Source: Haloarcula argentinensis DSM 12282 (GTDB lineage: Archaea; Halobacteriota; Halobacteria; Halobacteriales; Haloarculaceae). From it: 64,000 nucleotides of DNA. The position numbers were made by a program, and so were the translations under genes. The first letter of the stretch is position 1. Each line of letters starts with the position of its first letter. The notes beneath the pieces are model-generated. The model was not told the DNA's origin. It was given only the letters and a program-made list of their open reading frames with translations, and made no database searches. This document shows positions 26,981-35,258 of the stretch, in pieces. The stretch lies in contig AOLX01000025.1 in assembly GCA_000336895.1 (NCBI GenBank), positions 120,268 to 184,267 on the forward strand, in the 5' to 3' direction.

Positions 26981-27250
26981 GTGACCGACGAACGACTCCA
27001 AGCCCTCCACGAACACCTTGCGAAAACCGGGGAGCGGCCGGTCGAACGCACGGCCAGCCGCTGGCTCGGGGAGGCAGAGGCCGTCGCCGCCGACATTGCT
27101 GAGGGCGACCCCTCCGAAGACGTGCTAACCGAGCGGCTGGCGACGGTCGACCACATTCTATCACACGTCGACAGCACCGACGATGCCGTTGCCGACGACC
27201 ACGTCGAAGCGGCTCGCGAGATTGTTGATGCCCTGCTGGCCGAGCGGTAA
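26981..27250 (+). CDS. Small conserved haloarchaeal protein
   Basis: 89-aa acidic, all-helical protein (LQALHEHLAKTGERPVERTASRWLGEAEAVAADIAEGD, then TERLATVDHILSHVD and AAREIVDALLAER). The start is GTG at 26981, where the conserved-looking sequence begins; the open frame extends back to 26867 over the cobQ start. It is on the opposite strand from the surrounding cobalamin genes. Function not recognised; a role linked to cobalamin is not supported beyond position. Confidence 0.65.
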   Translation: MTDERLQALHEHLAKTGERPVERTASRWLGEAEAVAADIAEGDPSEDVLTERLATVDHILSHVDSTDDAVADDHVEAAREIVDALLAER

Positions 27251-27275
27251 GTACCTCTCTGGGACGCCGGGACGC

Positions 27276-27926
27276 TCAGAACTCAGTTCCCTTCCGCGCG
27301 CCCTGACCGGCGTCGATTGGGTGTTTCTCCTTGCTGACTTCCGTGATAAGGTCTGCATGGTCGGTCAAGAACTCCGGCCGCTCGTGGCCGCCTGTGAGGA
27401 CGAGTTCGAGGTCGTCGGGCTTGGCCGCAATAAGCTCAAGTACGTCCTCGGGGTCGACGAGGCCGCGGTTCGCGGCGTAGAGAACTTCGTCGAGGACGAG
27501 CATATTGACCCCCTCCTCTGGCGGACCGTCGGCGTCCTGTGGCGTCAAAAGGTCGGCGTCGGCGCTGGCCTGCACAATCTCTTGGGCGCGGTCGAGTGCC
27601 CCCTTCGCGCGGGCCTCGTGCTCGTCGTCCTCGCTTCCGTCGAGGAAGCCGTGCCAGCCGTAGTGGCCGGCGTTCTCGTAGGAAAAGCCCGGCAGCGCGG
27701 CGATGGCGTTGTACTCGCCGCGCACGTCTTCGACGGTGCTGGTCCCGCCTTTCATGAACTGCAGGAGGTGGACGCGGTAGCCGTGACCGACGGCGCGGGT
27801 CGCCATCCCCAGCGCCGCCGTCGTCTTGCCCTTGCCGTCGCCCCACCAGACCTGCACCAGCCCGAACTCCTCGGGCACACTCGGACTGATTGGCTCGGCG
27901 GTCGGTCCGGCCGTGTTGTCGCTCAT
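27276..27926 (-). CDS. cobA: Cob(I)yrinic acid a,c-diamide adenosyltransferase
   Basis: CobA/CobO/BtuR-type enzyme that transfers adenosyl from ATP to Co(I) corrinoids to form the Co-C bond. 216 aa. The P-loop WWGDGKGKTTAALGMATRAVG is near residues 28-48, followed by VHLLQFMKGG and the Walker-B-like NMLVLDEVLYAANRG, then LVLTGGHERPEFL. It lies in the cobalamin cluster between cobQ and cbiZ, serving both synthesis and salvage. The symbol follows the Salmonella usage; btuR and cobO are synonyms. Confidence 0.92.
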   Translation of the reverse strand: MSDNTAGPTAEPISPSVPEEFGLVQVWWGDGKGKTTAALGMATRAVGHGYRVHLLQFMKGGTSTVEDVRGEYNAIAALPGFSYENAGHYGWHGFLDGSEDDEHEARAKGALDRAQEIVQASADADLLTPQDADGPPEEGVNMLVLDEVLYAANRGLVDPEDVLELIAAKPDDLELVLTGGHERPEFLTDHADLITEVSKEKHPIDAGQGARKGTEF

Positions 27927-27995
27927 GTCCGTTTGTTCGGTTGGATTCTGTTTAGCCGTTTGGACTCCGGGACCGTCGTGGGATACACTGTCCTC

Positions 27996-28712
27996 TCACG
28001 GCTCGAAAATCTCGGTATCCCGGTCAGTGACGACGCCGTACTCCGCACCGTCGACGGTCGGCAGGGCGTCGCCCCTGTAGCGGGCGGCCAAACTCGCCCT
28101 GATAGCATCGCGGACACAGACACGGGTAGCGGCCCCGATTTCGGTCGCACTCCCGGCGAAAGAGGCGCGCTCGGCGCTCGGGACACAGCCGACGATGGCC
28201 GCGTCCGATGTGGTTCCGGGGACGCCCGCTGCGTCCAGCAGCGTTGCAGCCTTCGCCTCGACGGCGGTAGCGAGCAGCGTTGCCAGCGCGCCCTCGTCCA
28301 GCGCCCGGTCGACACCGACGATGAGATTGACTGTCCCGGGCCGCCAGTCGGGGCTGTCCGCCGGATTCGACGCAGTCCCGTCGGAGCCGTCGGCTGTCTC
28401 CGCTGCCGACATCGGCAACGCGGCGGGGTTCGAGAGACCCGCTGTTGCCAGCACTGCTACCGGGCCACTCCGGGCACAGCGAGCGTGCTCCATGTGAACA
28501 CCAGTGAGCAACGTCGGGCCGACGGCGAAGCCGGCACCAGACAGCTGCTCGGCGCGGTAGGCGTCGAGGTCGGTCCGCTCGAACCCCTCGGGGACGGTGA
28601 CGTTGTAGACGGCGTCCGCGGTCCGGTAGCCGCCGTCCCACGCTGTCGAGAGCCAGCGCGCTCCCCCGTGGCGAATCTGGCAAACACCGTCTCGGACAGT
28701 CGTTTCAAACAT
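27996..28712 (-). CDS. cbiZ: Adenosylcobinamide amidohydrolase
   Basis: Cleaves the aminopropanol side chain of adenosylcobinamide to give adenosylcobyric acid, the archaeal route to salvage cobinamide. 238 aa; family blocks include WLSTAWDGGYRTADAVYNVTV, LTGVHMEHA and VAVLATAGLSNPA, then NLIVGVDRALDEGALA and EAKAATLLDAAG. Its start overlaps the cobD gene by 8 bp, placing it in the operon HAD-cbiB-cobS-cobY-cobD-cbiZ. With cobD and cbiB present, the cell can both open and rebuild the side chain. Confidence 0.92.
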   Translation of the reverse strand: MFETTVRDGVCQIRHGGARWLSTAWDGGYRTADAVYNVTVPEGFERTDLDAYRAEQLSGAGFAVGPTLLTGVHMEHARCARSGPVAVLATAGLSNPAALPMSAAETADGSDGTASNPADSPDWRPGTVNLIVGVDRALDEGALATLLATAVEAKAATLLDAAGVPGTTSDAAIVGCVPSAERASFAGSATEIGAATRVCVRDAIRASLAARYRGDALPTVDGAEYGVVTDRDTEIFEP

Positions 28713-29763
28713 TCAGCGCATCCAGCAGCCGGTCGTTTTCTTCGGGTGCTCTGACGGCGACGCGGATGTGCGAGTCCAGCCCGCGGAACGTCCGGGCGTC
28801 CCGGAGTGCGATACCAGCCTCGCGGGCCGAGGCAAGGATACCGTCGACAGACTCGTCGGCCTCGCTGACTGACAGCAACAGGAACGGCGCATCGGAGGGG
28901 AACACGTCGAAGCGGTCGCCGAGGCGCTCCCGCATCCGCGCTCGCTCGTCGGCGACGCGGGCCTTCGTCTCCGCGACGAACTCCGATTGCCTGTAGCAGT
29001 GTGTTCCGACCGCGGCCGCGGCGGTGCTCATCGACCAGGCGCGTCGAGCTGTGGTGAGTCGATCCCCGGCCGCGCCGGTCCCGACGGCATAGCCCATCCG
29101 GATGCCAGGCAGACCGAATAGTTTCGTCAGCGAGCGCGCGACAATGACGCCTTCACGACCAGCCAGTGACTGCTCGTCGGTAAAGCCGAGAAACGCCTCG
29201 TCGACCAGCAGCGTCGTCCCGGCGTCGAGACAGTCATCGGCGAACGCCCGGAGCGCCGCCGGGTCTGCTGTCTCGCCAGTCGGATTGTTCGGGTTGCAGA
29301 CGATGGCGAGTGCGTGACTGTCCGGGTCGGCGGCCAGCAGTTCGTCGTGCGGGACGAACTCCGGCGTTCCGCCCTGAAGCCGGACTTCGCGAGCGTACTC
29401 GCCGAAGCTAGGGTACGGTACGAGGATGCTATCGCCCGCCCGAACCGTCGTCTGAATCGCCAAGCGTATCGCTTCGAGACCGCCGGCCGTGGGTATCACC
29501 TGCGCTGGATCGCAGTCGACGAAGGTCGCCGCGGCCTCGCGGAACGCGGGGTAGTCGTCCGCCGGATACGAGCGGGCGGTCTCGAACGCCGCACGATACG
29601 CTGTCTCTGTGCCCGGCGGAACCCGGGGGTTCGTGTTCGCGCTGAAATCCAGCAGGTCCGGGTCGTCGCTGCTGCCGTGTGGCACGCGCCCGTCCGGGCC
29701 GATGGCGTCTCCGGGACCGTCGCCGCCACTCGCCCGCACGCCCTCGACCGAATCAGGGTTCAT
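28705..29763 (-). CDS. cobD: Threonine-phosphate decarboxylase
   Basis: PLP enzyme of aminotransferase class I/II fold that makes (R)-1-amino-2-propanol phosphate, the side-chain precursor used by CbiB. 352 aa. It begins after a flexible N-terminus with LLDFSANTNPRVPPG, then TAGGLEAIRLAI, CNPNNPTGE, LLVDEAFLGF and the PLP-lysine region ARSLTKLFGLPGIRMGY. Histidinol-phosphate aminotransferase is the closest alternative, but the position between cobY and cbiZ settles the call. Confidence 0.9.
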   Translation of the reverse strand: MNPDSVEGVRASGGDGPGDAIGPDGRVPHGSSDDPDLLDFSANTNPRVPPGTETAYRAAFETARSYPADDYPAFREAAATFVDCDPAQVIPTAGGLEAIRLAIQTTVRAGDSILVPYPSFGEYAREVRLQGGTPEFVPHDELLAADPDSHALAIVCNPNNPTGETADPAALRAFADDCLDAGTTLLVDEAFLGFTDEQSLAGREGVIVARSLTKLFGLPGIRMGYAVGTGAAGDRLTTARRAWSMSTAAAAVGTHCYRQSEFVAETKARVADERARMRERLGDRFDVFPSDAPFLLLSVSEADESVDGILASAREAGIALRDARTFRGLDSHIRVAVRAPEENDRLLDALNV

Positions 29764-29819
29764 TGACGGGGGCTACGGCGGGCGGTGTGGAGAAAGTTTC
29801 GCGCGGCCGGTATCTGTGG

Positions 29820-30374
29820 TTACAGCCACTGTTCTGCCACGTGGGCGTCAGCGAGCGTGTTGACGTTGACTGCGACGCGTCGGTCCCGCGTGAGCCAGGC
29901 GTCGTCGGAACCGTCGCCGACCACGTTAACGCCAGTCGGCGCGACTTCCCGGTCGCCGTCCTCAAACGTCGTGTCGTCGCTGACGCCAAGCTCGCGCTTC
30001 AGTGAGGCCGGGACCAGAACCGATAGCGAACCCCCGCTGTGCTCGTCCAGCACGCGGTCAACTATCTCGCCGTCGAGCAGCGGCAGGTCGGCGGCGACGG
30101 TCAGCACCGGCCGGGAGAGTCTGTCATCAGCCAGCGCTGCGTCGAGGTCCGCGACGTACCCCTCACCCGGCGTCTCGATGCAGGCAACATCCAGATGAGA
30201 CTTCGTTTCAGGTGCGTTCGGCGATGTTGCGGCGATAATTCGCTTGACGCCACTATCTTCGAGTGCGCCGACGACCCGGTCGACCATTGGAACACCGCCG
30301 ACGCGAAAGAGCGGTTTCTCCACCTCAGTGTCGAGCCGCGTCCCGCGCCCGCCACACATCACGAGAGCGTCCAC
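29820..30374 (-). CDS. cobY: Adenosylcobinamide-phosphate guanylyltransferase (archaeal type)
   Basis: Transfers GMP from GTP to adenosylcobinamide phosphate. It is the archaeal replacement for bacterial CobU and lacks its kinase activity. 184 aa; the nucleotidyltransferase loop MCGGRGTRLDTEVEKPLFRVGG sits at the N-terminus, then VLTVAADLPLLDGEIVD and the C-terminal VNVNTLADAHVA. The start is GTG at 30374, inside cobS (16-bp overlap), so it is translated in a coupled fashion. It sends its product to CobS. Confidence 0.9.
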   Translation of the reverse strand: MDALVMCGGRGTRLDTEVEKPLFRVGGVPMVDRVVGALEDSGVKRIIAATSPNAPETKSHLDVACIETPGEGYVADLDAALADDRLSRPVLTVAADLPLLDGEIVDRVLDEHSGGSLSVLVPASLKRELGVSDDTTFEDGDREVAPTGVNVVGDGSDDAWLTRDRRVAVNVNTLADAHVAEQWL

Positions 30375-31162
30375 GCGAGCACCCCCCAGTCGACGAACGG
30401 TATCGACCAGACGCTACCGAACAGCGACCACGCGGCGACGCCGGCGTGGAGCGCGACGGCGCGGGTGAGTTCGTTGGCCGCACCGAACGCGTCGCCGCTG
30501 ACGCCGCCCAATCGGCGGTCGGCCCAGCCCGAGAGGCCAAGCGCCAGCAGCGGGCCGGTGAGAACTGCGACTGCGGTCGCTGGAACGGCGACCACGGCGG
30601 CCGGGAGCGCGGCGGCGAGTGCGACGATGAGGTGACGTGGGCCGTTCCCGTTGATGACCGTCGCACCGAACCCCTCGTGGCTCGGCCGACCGAGACAGGC
30701 CAGCGTCGCCATCGCGAGCTTCGCCCCCACCTCGGCAGCAAGGACCAGCGAAACGGCGGCCAGTGGCGGAAGTCCGGCAACAGCCAGCGCGGCCAACGCG
30801 AGCGCGAGGAGGACGGTCCCAAGCGCGAGGACGGCCCCAACGCCGACGGTCGTGTCCCGCATCACGTCGCGGCGCTCCGCCGGGTCGCCGTGAACGACGG
30901 CGGCGTCCCCGAGGTCCGCGAGCCCGTCGGCGTGGTTGACGCCGGTGACGAGCACGACGCTCCCGAGATACGCCGCGGCGACGACCGGAGCTGGAAGCAA
31001 GCCGGCGGCGAGAAACGGGAGCGCGACGAGGCTCCCGACGACGTAGCCAGCCAGCGGGAACGCCGCTGGCGTCCCGACGAAGGCCTCCCACGCTCGCTCA
31101 CTGTGGCCGACCGGCAGCCGGGAGAGGAACCCCAGCGCCCCCCGGACCGCAGTCAGAACCAC
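30359..31162 (-). CDS. cobS: Adenosylcobinamide-GDP ribazoletransferase (cobalamin synthase)
   Basis: Integral membrane enzyme joining adenosylcobinamide-GDP with alpha-ribazole or its 5'-phosphate, the last assembly step. 267 aa with several hydrophobic helices. Family blocks are LGFLSRLPVGHSERAWEAF at the N-terminus and VTGVNHADGLADLGDA, whose acidic residues bind Mg-GDP, then GRPSHEGFGA. The start is GTG at 31162, overlapping cbiB by 10 bp. Confidence 0.92.
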   Translation of the reverse strand: MVLTAVRGALGFLSRLPVGHSERAWEAFVGTPAAFPLAGYVVGSLVALPFLAAGLLPAPVVAAAYLGSVVLVTGVNHADGLADLGDAAVVHGDPAERRDVMRDTTVGVGAVLALGTVLLALALAALAVAGLPPLAAVSLVLAAEVGAKLAMATLACLGRPSHEGFGATVINGNGPRHLIVALAAALPAAVVAVPATAVAVLTGPLLALGLSGWADRRLGGVSGDAFGAANELTRAVALHAGVAAWSLFGSVWSIPFVDWGVLAWTLS

Positions 31163-32076
31163 GCGAGCACCCCCAGCCCGGCCAGCAGGTACGCCAGCAC
31201 CCCGGCGACGCCCACCCGCGTCACGCTACGCTGTGCCGTCGCCATGTCGGGGAGTCCGCCCGCGGGGTTCAGGACGTACACGCCCGGCTTTTCGAGTCGA
31301 ACGTCGAGCGCCGCGGCGGCCGTCCCCATCGGCCACCCGGAGTTCGGCGAGGGGACGCCGTCAAGCCAGGCTCGGGCGCGGGCCACCGACCGAGGCGATC
31401 CGCAGGCGAGGGCGAGCAGGAGCGCGCTCAGTCGAGCCGGGAGCCACATCACGGCGTCGTCGAGCCGCGCCGCAGGCGTCCCGACGCGCTTCGAGCGATA
31501 GCCCAGCATCGAATCCATTGTGTTGACAGCCTTGACCCACGCCGCCGTCCCGGCAGCGACGGGCAGCGGTGGCAGACTGGCGCCTGCAGCGACGAGCCCG
31601 CCCACGACGAACGCGGCCAGCGACGCGACGAGGCCGTCGGCGAGGTTTTCGGACGTGCTTTCGACAGCGGCGCTCCGGACTTCACCCGCAGAGAGAGCGC
31701 TGGCGTCGCGACCGGCGAGTGCGAGCAGCCCGTCCCGAGCAGCCGGGAGGTCGGCGTCGCTATCGGCGATAACGCCCCGTGCGGTCGTAAGAAGACTGCG
31801 GAGGCTGGTGGTCAGGAACAGCACGAGGCCGGCGAGCACGACGGCGGCCATCGGTTCGCGAGTGGCGGCGAGTGCGACGCTGCCACCGACGACGACAGCA
31901 ACTCCGAGCGGCAACAGCGCCGCGGCGAGCCCCCCGACCGCAAGCGGGTGGTCCCACTCGCGGTCGACCGTCCCGACGAGCCGTCCGAACCACGCAACCG
32001 GATGTAAGCGGGTCGGCGGCTCACCGATTGCGAGTTCCAGTCCCCCGGCGACGGCCACGGCCAGCGCGTTCAGCAC
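31153..32076 (-). CDS. cbiB: Adenosylcobinamide-phosphate synthase
   Basis: Membrane enzyme that couples aminopropanol phosphate, made by CobD, to adenosylcobyric acid. 307 aa. Signatures: GEPPTRLHPVAWFGRLVGTVDR near the N-terminus, SENLADGLVASLAAF in the middle, and WVKAVNTMDSMLGYRSKR. Hydrophobic helices follow, consistent with a membrane protein. The start is GTG at 32076, overlapping the HAD gene stop by 7 bp. Confidence 0.92.
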   Translation of the reverse strand: MLNALAVAVAGGLELAIGEPPTRLHPVAWFGRLVGTVDREWDHPLAVGGLAAALLPLGVAVVVGGSVALAATREPMAAVVLAGLVLFLTTSLRSLLTTARGVIADSDADLPAARDGLLALAGRDASALSAGEVRSAAVESTSENLADGLVASLAAFVVGGLVAAGASLPPLPVAAGTAAWVKAVNTMDSMLGYRSKRVGTPAARLDDAVMWLPARLSALLLALACGSPRSVARARAWLDGVPSPNSGWPMGTAAAALDVRLEKPGVYVLNPAGGLPDMATAQRSVTRVGVAGVLAYLLAGLGVLAWF

Positions 32077-32708
32077 AGTTCTCCCTCCCGGAGTTGTTCG
32101 GCTATCGCCGGGAGCGAACGGTCCTCCAGCAGTATCGACTGTGCGCCTACGCGACCCGCGCCGCCGTCCGTCCGGGCGTCGTCACCGACGTGGACGAGGT
32201 CAGCAAGCGCCACGTCGAGTGCGTCGGCGGTCGACTCGAAGATATTTGGATGGGGTTTCCGCCAGTCGCAGTCGACGCTGGTGACGACGGCGTCGAACGA
32301 ATGGTCGCTCCGGGATTCGATAGCTGCTCGTTCCAGCGTTCGCTCGACCAGCCCCGGGACGCTGCAGTTCGAGCAGATAGCGACCGGGCCCCGCTGTGCT
32401 GCGGCGTCTACCACGTCGATGGCCCCGTCGCGGACCGTGACCGGGCTGTCGAACGCGTCGAGGACGGCCTCGGTCGCCGTCTCCTCCGTGACCTCGATTC
32501 CGCGGCTGGCAAGCGCCAGCCGAACGTGCTCGTCCAGCGGCGCTTCCCGGCCGCGGTCGTAGTCGCGATGGGCCGAGCGGTAGGCGTCCTCCCAGTCGTC
32601 CGGCACCCGAACCGACCGGGTCATAAGCGCCTCAGCAACGGCATCCCACGGCTCCGACGGCCGGTCTGCCGTGACGAGTGTCCCGAACAGGTCGAACGAG
32701 AGTGCCAC
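32070..32708 (-). CDS. HAD-family hydrolase, first gene of the cobalamin operon
   Basis: 212-aa haloacid-dehalogenase-superfamily protein. Motif I is FDLFGTLV, motif II ICSNCSV, motif III the Lys in CDWRKPHPNIF, and motif IV VHVGDDARTDGGAG. The residue two after the nucleophile Asp is Phe instead of the Asp usual in HAD phosphatases, a dehalogenase-like pattern, although phosphatases with such a change occur. It leads the operon and overlaps cbiB, so a phosphatase role in cobalamin assembly (alpha-ribazole phosphate or adenosylcobalamin 5'-phosphate) is tempting but unproven. Start GTG at 32708. Confidence 0.8.
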   Translation of the reverse strand: MALSFDLFGTLVTADRPSEPWDAVAEALMTRSVRVPDDWEDAYRSAHRDYDRGREAPLDEHVRLALASRGIEVTEETATEAVLDAFDSPVTVRDGAIDVVDAAAQRGPVAICSNCSVPGLVERTLERAAIESRSDHSFDAVVTSVDCDWRKPHPNIFESTADALDVALADLVHVGDDARTDGGAGRVGAQSILLEDRSLPAIAEQLREGELC

Positions 32709-32875
32709 ACCTGTGTGGTTAGTGCAAACTCACTTGAACTGTGGGGGTAGGACGGAACGGTCGCCGGACGCGGTGTTGCTGTCGGGACGTTCTGGGCGTG
32801 CGTGTCCCACACGCTACGCGAACCCAGCTATAGAGCGGGAGTCGCGACGGGTCTAGCTTGCGGCATTCCAAACCG

Positions 32876-32881
32876 TTTATA
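32876..32881 (+). promoter_or_regulatory. TATA box for the eIF5A gene
   Basis: TTTATA about 27 bp before the ATG at 32906: a strong leaderless-type promoter driving eIF5A and agmatinase. Confidence 0.65.
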
Positions 32882-32905
32882 CCCAAACAGGGGTAATCCG
32901 GCGGT

Positions 32906-33286
32906 ATGGCAAGAGAGCAGACCGAAGTTCGAGAGCTCGACGAAGGAAGCTATGTCATGATCGAAGACACGCCGTGTAAGATCAACTCCTATAGCACGGC
33001 CAAGCCGGGCAAGCACGGCAGTGCCAAGGCCCGAATCGACGCCAAGGGCGTCTTCGACGGGAAAAAGCGCTCGCTGTCCCAGCCTGTCGACGCGAAGGTC
33101 TGGGTCCCGATCGTCAACCGGAAGCAGGGTCAGGTCGTCTCGACTGACGGCAACGACGCCCAGGTCATGGACCTCGACACGTACGACACGTTCACGATGC
33201 GCGTCCCCGAGGACATCGACCTCCAGCCTGACGACGAGATCGAGTACCTCCAGTACGAAGAGCAGCGCAAGATCACACGCTCGTAA
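32906..33286 (+). CDS. eif5a: Translation factor aIF5A
   Basis: Archaeal homologue of eIF5A/EF-P, which relieves ribosomes stalled at polyproline and similar sequences. 126 aa with an N-terminal SH3-like domain and a C-terminal OB-fold. The hypusine loop is [12 protein letters not shown] with the modified Lys at K36. Agmatinase starts 2 bp after its stop and deoxyhypusine synthase lies 6 kb downstream, so substrate, polyamine metabolism and modifying enzyme lie close together. Well conserved, no anomalies. Confidence 0.96.
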   Translation: MAREQTEVRELDEGSYVMIEDTPCKINSYSTAKPGKHGSAKARIDAKGVFDGKKRSLSQPVDAKVWVPIVNRKQGQVVSTDGNDAQVMDLDTYDTFTMRVPEDIDLQPDDEIEYLQYEEQRKITRS

Positions 33287-33288
33287 CG

Positions 33289-34092
33289 ATGCTGCCCGGT
33301 GCGGGGGCCGACCGCGGGGCGGCCGACTACGCGCTCGTGGGCGCGCCGCTCGACGCGTCGACGTCGTTTCGCCCCGGGGCCCGGTTCGGACCGCGCCGCG
33401 TCCGCCAGTTCGGCCAGCAGTTTGACGATTACGACCACCGCACCGACCAGCACTTCACTGACTGTTCCGTCTACGACCACGGCGACATCGGTCCAACGGC
33501 CGACGTCGCCGAGTACCTCACTTTCCTCCAGGGCACCCTCTCGGATTTCGATAGCGAGGGGGCCGTCCCGCTCCTCGTCGGCGGCGAACACACCGTCTCC
33601 GTCGCTGGTGTGCGCGCGCTCGATCCGGACGTGTTCGTCTGTTTGGACGCGCATCTGGACCTGCGCGAGTCCTACGCCGGCGACGAGTACTCCCACGCGA
33701 CAGTGACCCGCCACGCGCTCTCGGTGGCCGACGAGGCAATGGTGCTGGGCGCACGCACTGGCTCGGAAACCGAATGGGACCGCGCGAACGAGGACGACGT
33801 GACCGTGGTTCCGCCGGAAGACGTAGCCGACTGGACGCCCGGGTTCGACGACCAGCAGGTGTACCTCTCCGTCGACATCGACGCTGCCGATCCCGGGTTC
33901 GCGCCGGGGACCGGGACGCCGGAGCCGTTCGGCCTCGAACCACGCGAGCTGCACGACGTAGTCCGGGCCGTCGCACCGCACGCCGTCGGCTTCGACGTTG
34001 TCGAGGTCAACGACCGCGACGACGGCCAGACGGCGACGCTGGCCGCGAAGCTCCTTCGGGCATTCGTGTTCGCCCATGCAGACCAGCGCTAA
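33289..34092 (+). CDS. speB: Agmatinase-type ureohydrolase
   Basis: Mn-dependent ureohydrolase, expected to convert agmatine to putrescine and urea. 267 aa. Metal-binding motifs: VGGEHTVS, CLDAHLDLRESYAGDEYSHA and VDIDAADPGFAPGTGTPEP. In haloarchaea agmatine derivatives are used in hypusination, so the 2-bp spacing from eIF5A is functionally sensible (established for Haloferax in outline; inferred here). Arginase is the alternative; the PGTGTPEP loop favours agmatinase. Confidence 0.88.
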   Translation: MLPGAGADRGAADYALVGAPLDASTSFRPGARFGPRRVRQFGQQFDDYDHRTDQHFTDCSVYDHGDIGPTADVAEYLTFLQGTLSDFDSEGAVPLLVGGEHTVSVAGVRALDPDVFVCLDAHLDLRESYAGDEYSHATVTRHALSVADEAMVLGARTGSETEWDRANEDDVTVVPPEDVADWTPGFDDQQVYLSVDIDAADPGFAPGTGTPEPFGLEPRELHDVVRAVAPHAVGFDVVEVNDRDDGQTATLAAKLLRAFVFAHADQR

Positions 34093-34127
34093 GCCGGGAT
34101 CTATCCGGGTCCATTCCCGCCGTCCGT

Positions 34128-35153
34128 TCAGCAGATGACCCGGTCGATATCTAGCGGGGATGCCCGCCGGACAACTGCGTCAACCGGGTCTGCGACGGAC
34201 GAGAGGTTGTCCGAGTCGCCATCGAGGACCAGTAGGGCGGCCCGGCGACCGGGTTCGATGACACCGCAGTCGAGACCAACTGCTTCGGCTCCGGCGGTCG
34301 TCGCCATCCGGAGCACCGTCCGCGAGGGGAGGTCGAACGTCTTCGCGGTGTACTCCATTTCACGGAACATCGATGGGGCATTCAACATCACGTTGTCCGT
34401 CCCGAGCGCTACGTCTGTGTACTCAAGCAGCGTCTCAATCGGTGGTCGGCCGACCCCGAGGACGCGATTCGCACGGGGACAGACCGCGATGGGGACGTTC
34501 TGGTCAGCTACCCGTTCGAGGTGCTCCGTCTCGGCATGGACCATGTGGACCAGCAGCTCCGGCTCCAGATCCAGTGCCGGGTGGATATCGGTGGCGTCCG
34601 GTTCGCCGGCGTGGATAGCGAACGGGACCCCACGCTCCTCAGTGGCGGTCCGCCGGGCGGTGAAATCGTCGTCGTTCGCGCCGCTGGCACCGAATCCGTC
34701 AGCTATGTCAAGCACTTCGGAGTCGTCGCTCCCGAAGATGAAATCCTCGATATCGAGTCCCTCGGCGGCCTCACGTAGCGCCCGCGCCCCGTCGACGCCG
34801 AACTCCCGGAAGTCGAGAAACGCCGCGGTGCCGGTTCGCTGCATGAATCGAAGTGTGCGGTGCATCGCGGCAATCAGCGTCTCGTCGTCGGCCGCTGCGA
34901 TCTGCTGGTGTTTCAGGCTGTCAGGCGGGACCACTGCCTTCTCCAGTCCAAGACCGACGGCCGCCTCCTTCGCAACGGAGTCCCCCACGTGCGTGTGTGC
35001 GTTCACGAACGCCGGCAGGACAATGCGGTCGTGTCCACTTTTGTCGGCTGGCGCCTCCTCGATAGCCGTTATGTACCCGTCCTCGACGACAACGGTGCCG
35101 TGGACCGGTTCGAACGACCGCCCGGAAAGGATAGTGCCCTCGATTTTCTCCAT
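34128..35153 (-). CDS. Amidohydrolase-superfamily protein
   Basis: 341-aa metal-dependent hydrolase of the cytosine-deaminase/MTA-SAH-deaminase type. The N-terminal beta sandwich contains VVVEDGYITAIEEAPADKSG. Metal and active-site motifs: FVNAHTHVGDS, PFAIHAGEPD, LVHMVHAETE and the catalytic Asp in VALGTDNVML. The substrate (an aminopurine, adenosine derivative or similar) cannot be read from sequence. ATG 35153 is preferred over the frame start at 35222, which would run into the upstream region. Divergent from the alpha/beta hydrolase gene. Confidence 0.83.
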   Translation of the reverse strand: MEKIEGTILSGRSFEPVHGTVVVEDGYITAIEEAPADKSGHDRIVLPAFVNAHTHVGDSVAKEAAVGLGLEKAVVPPDSLKHQQIAAADDETLIAAMHRTLRFMQRTGTAAFLDFREFGVDGARALREAAEGLDIEDFIFGSDDSEVLDIADGFGASGANDDDFTARRTATEERGVPFAIHAGEPDATDIHPALDLEPELLVHMVHAETEHLERVADQNVPIAVCPRANRVLGVGRPPIETLLEYTDVALGTDNVMLNAPSMFREMEYTAKTFDLPSRTVLRMATTAGAEAVGLDCGVIEPGRRAALLVLDGDSDNLSSVADPVDAVVRRASPLDIDRVIC

Positions 35154-35258
35154 GCGATAGCGAGGCGGCGGAGCTATATGTGTCTCATGGAGGCACAATC
35201 TGTTCTGCTCGCCGTGAGCCACGGTACACTGATACGGTCGGCGTCAGATAGTTCGCGT

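Noticed and set aside
27183..28754. 523-aa open frame on the plus strand
   Set aside because: It lies antisense to the cobalamin adenosyltransferase and cbiZ genes, is rich in Arg/Val/Gly and matches no family; long antisense frames are expected at this G+C.
25367..32900. Cobalamin riboswitch or CRISPR/tRNA genes in the cobalamin region or elsewhere
   Set aside because: Gene gaps are tiny, cobalamin riboswitches are not known in haloarchaea, and no regularly spaced repeats or tRNA cloverleaf sequences were seen by eye in any intergenic region.
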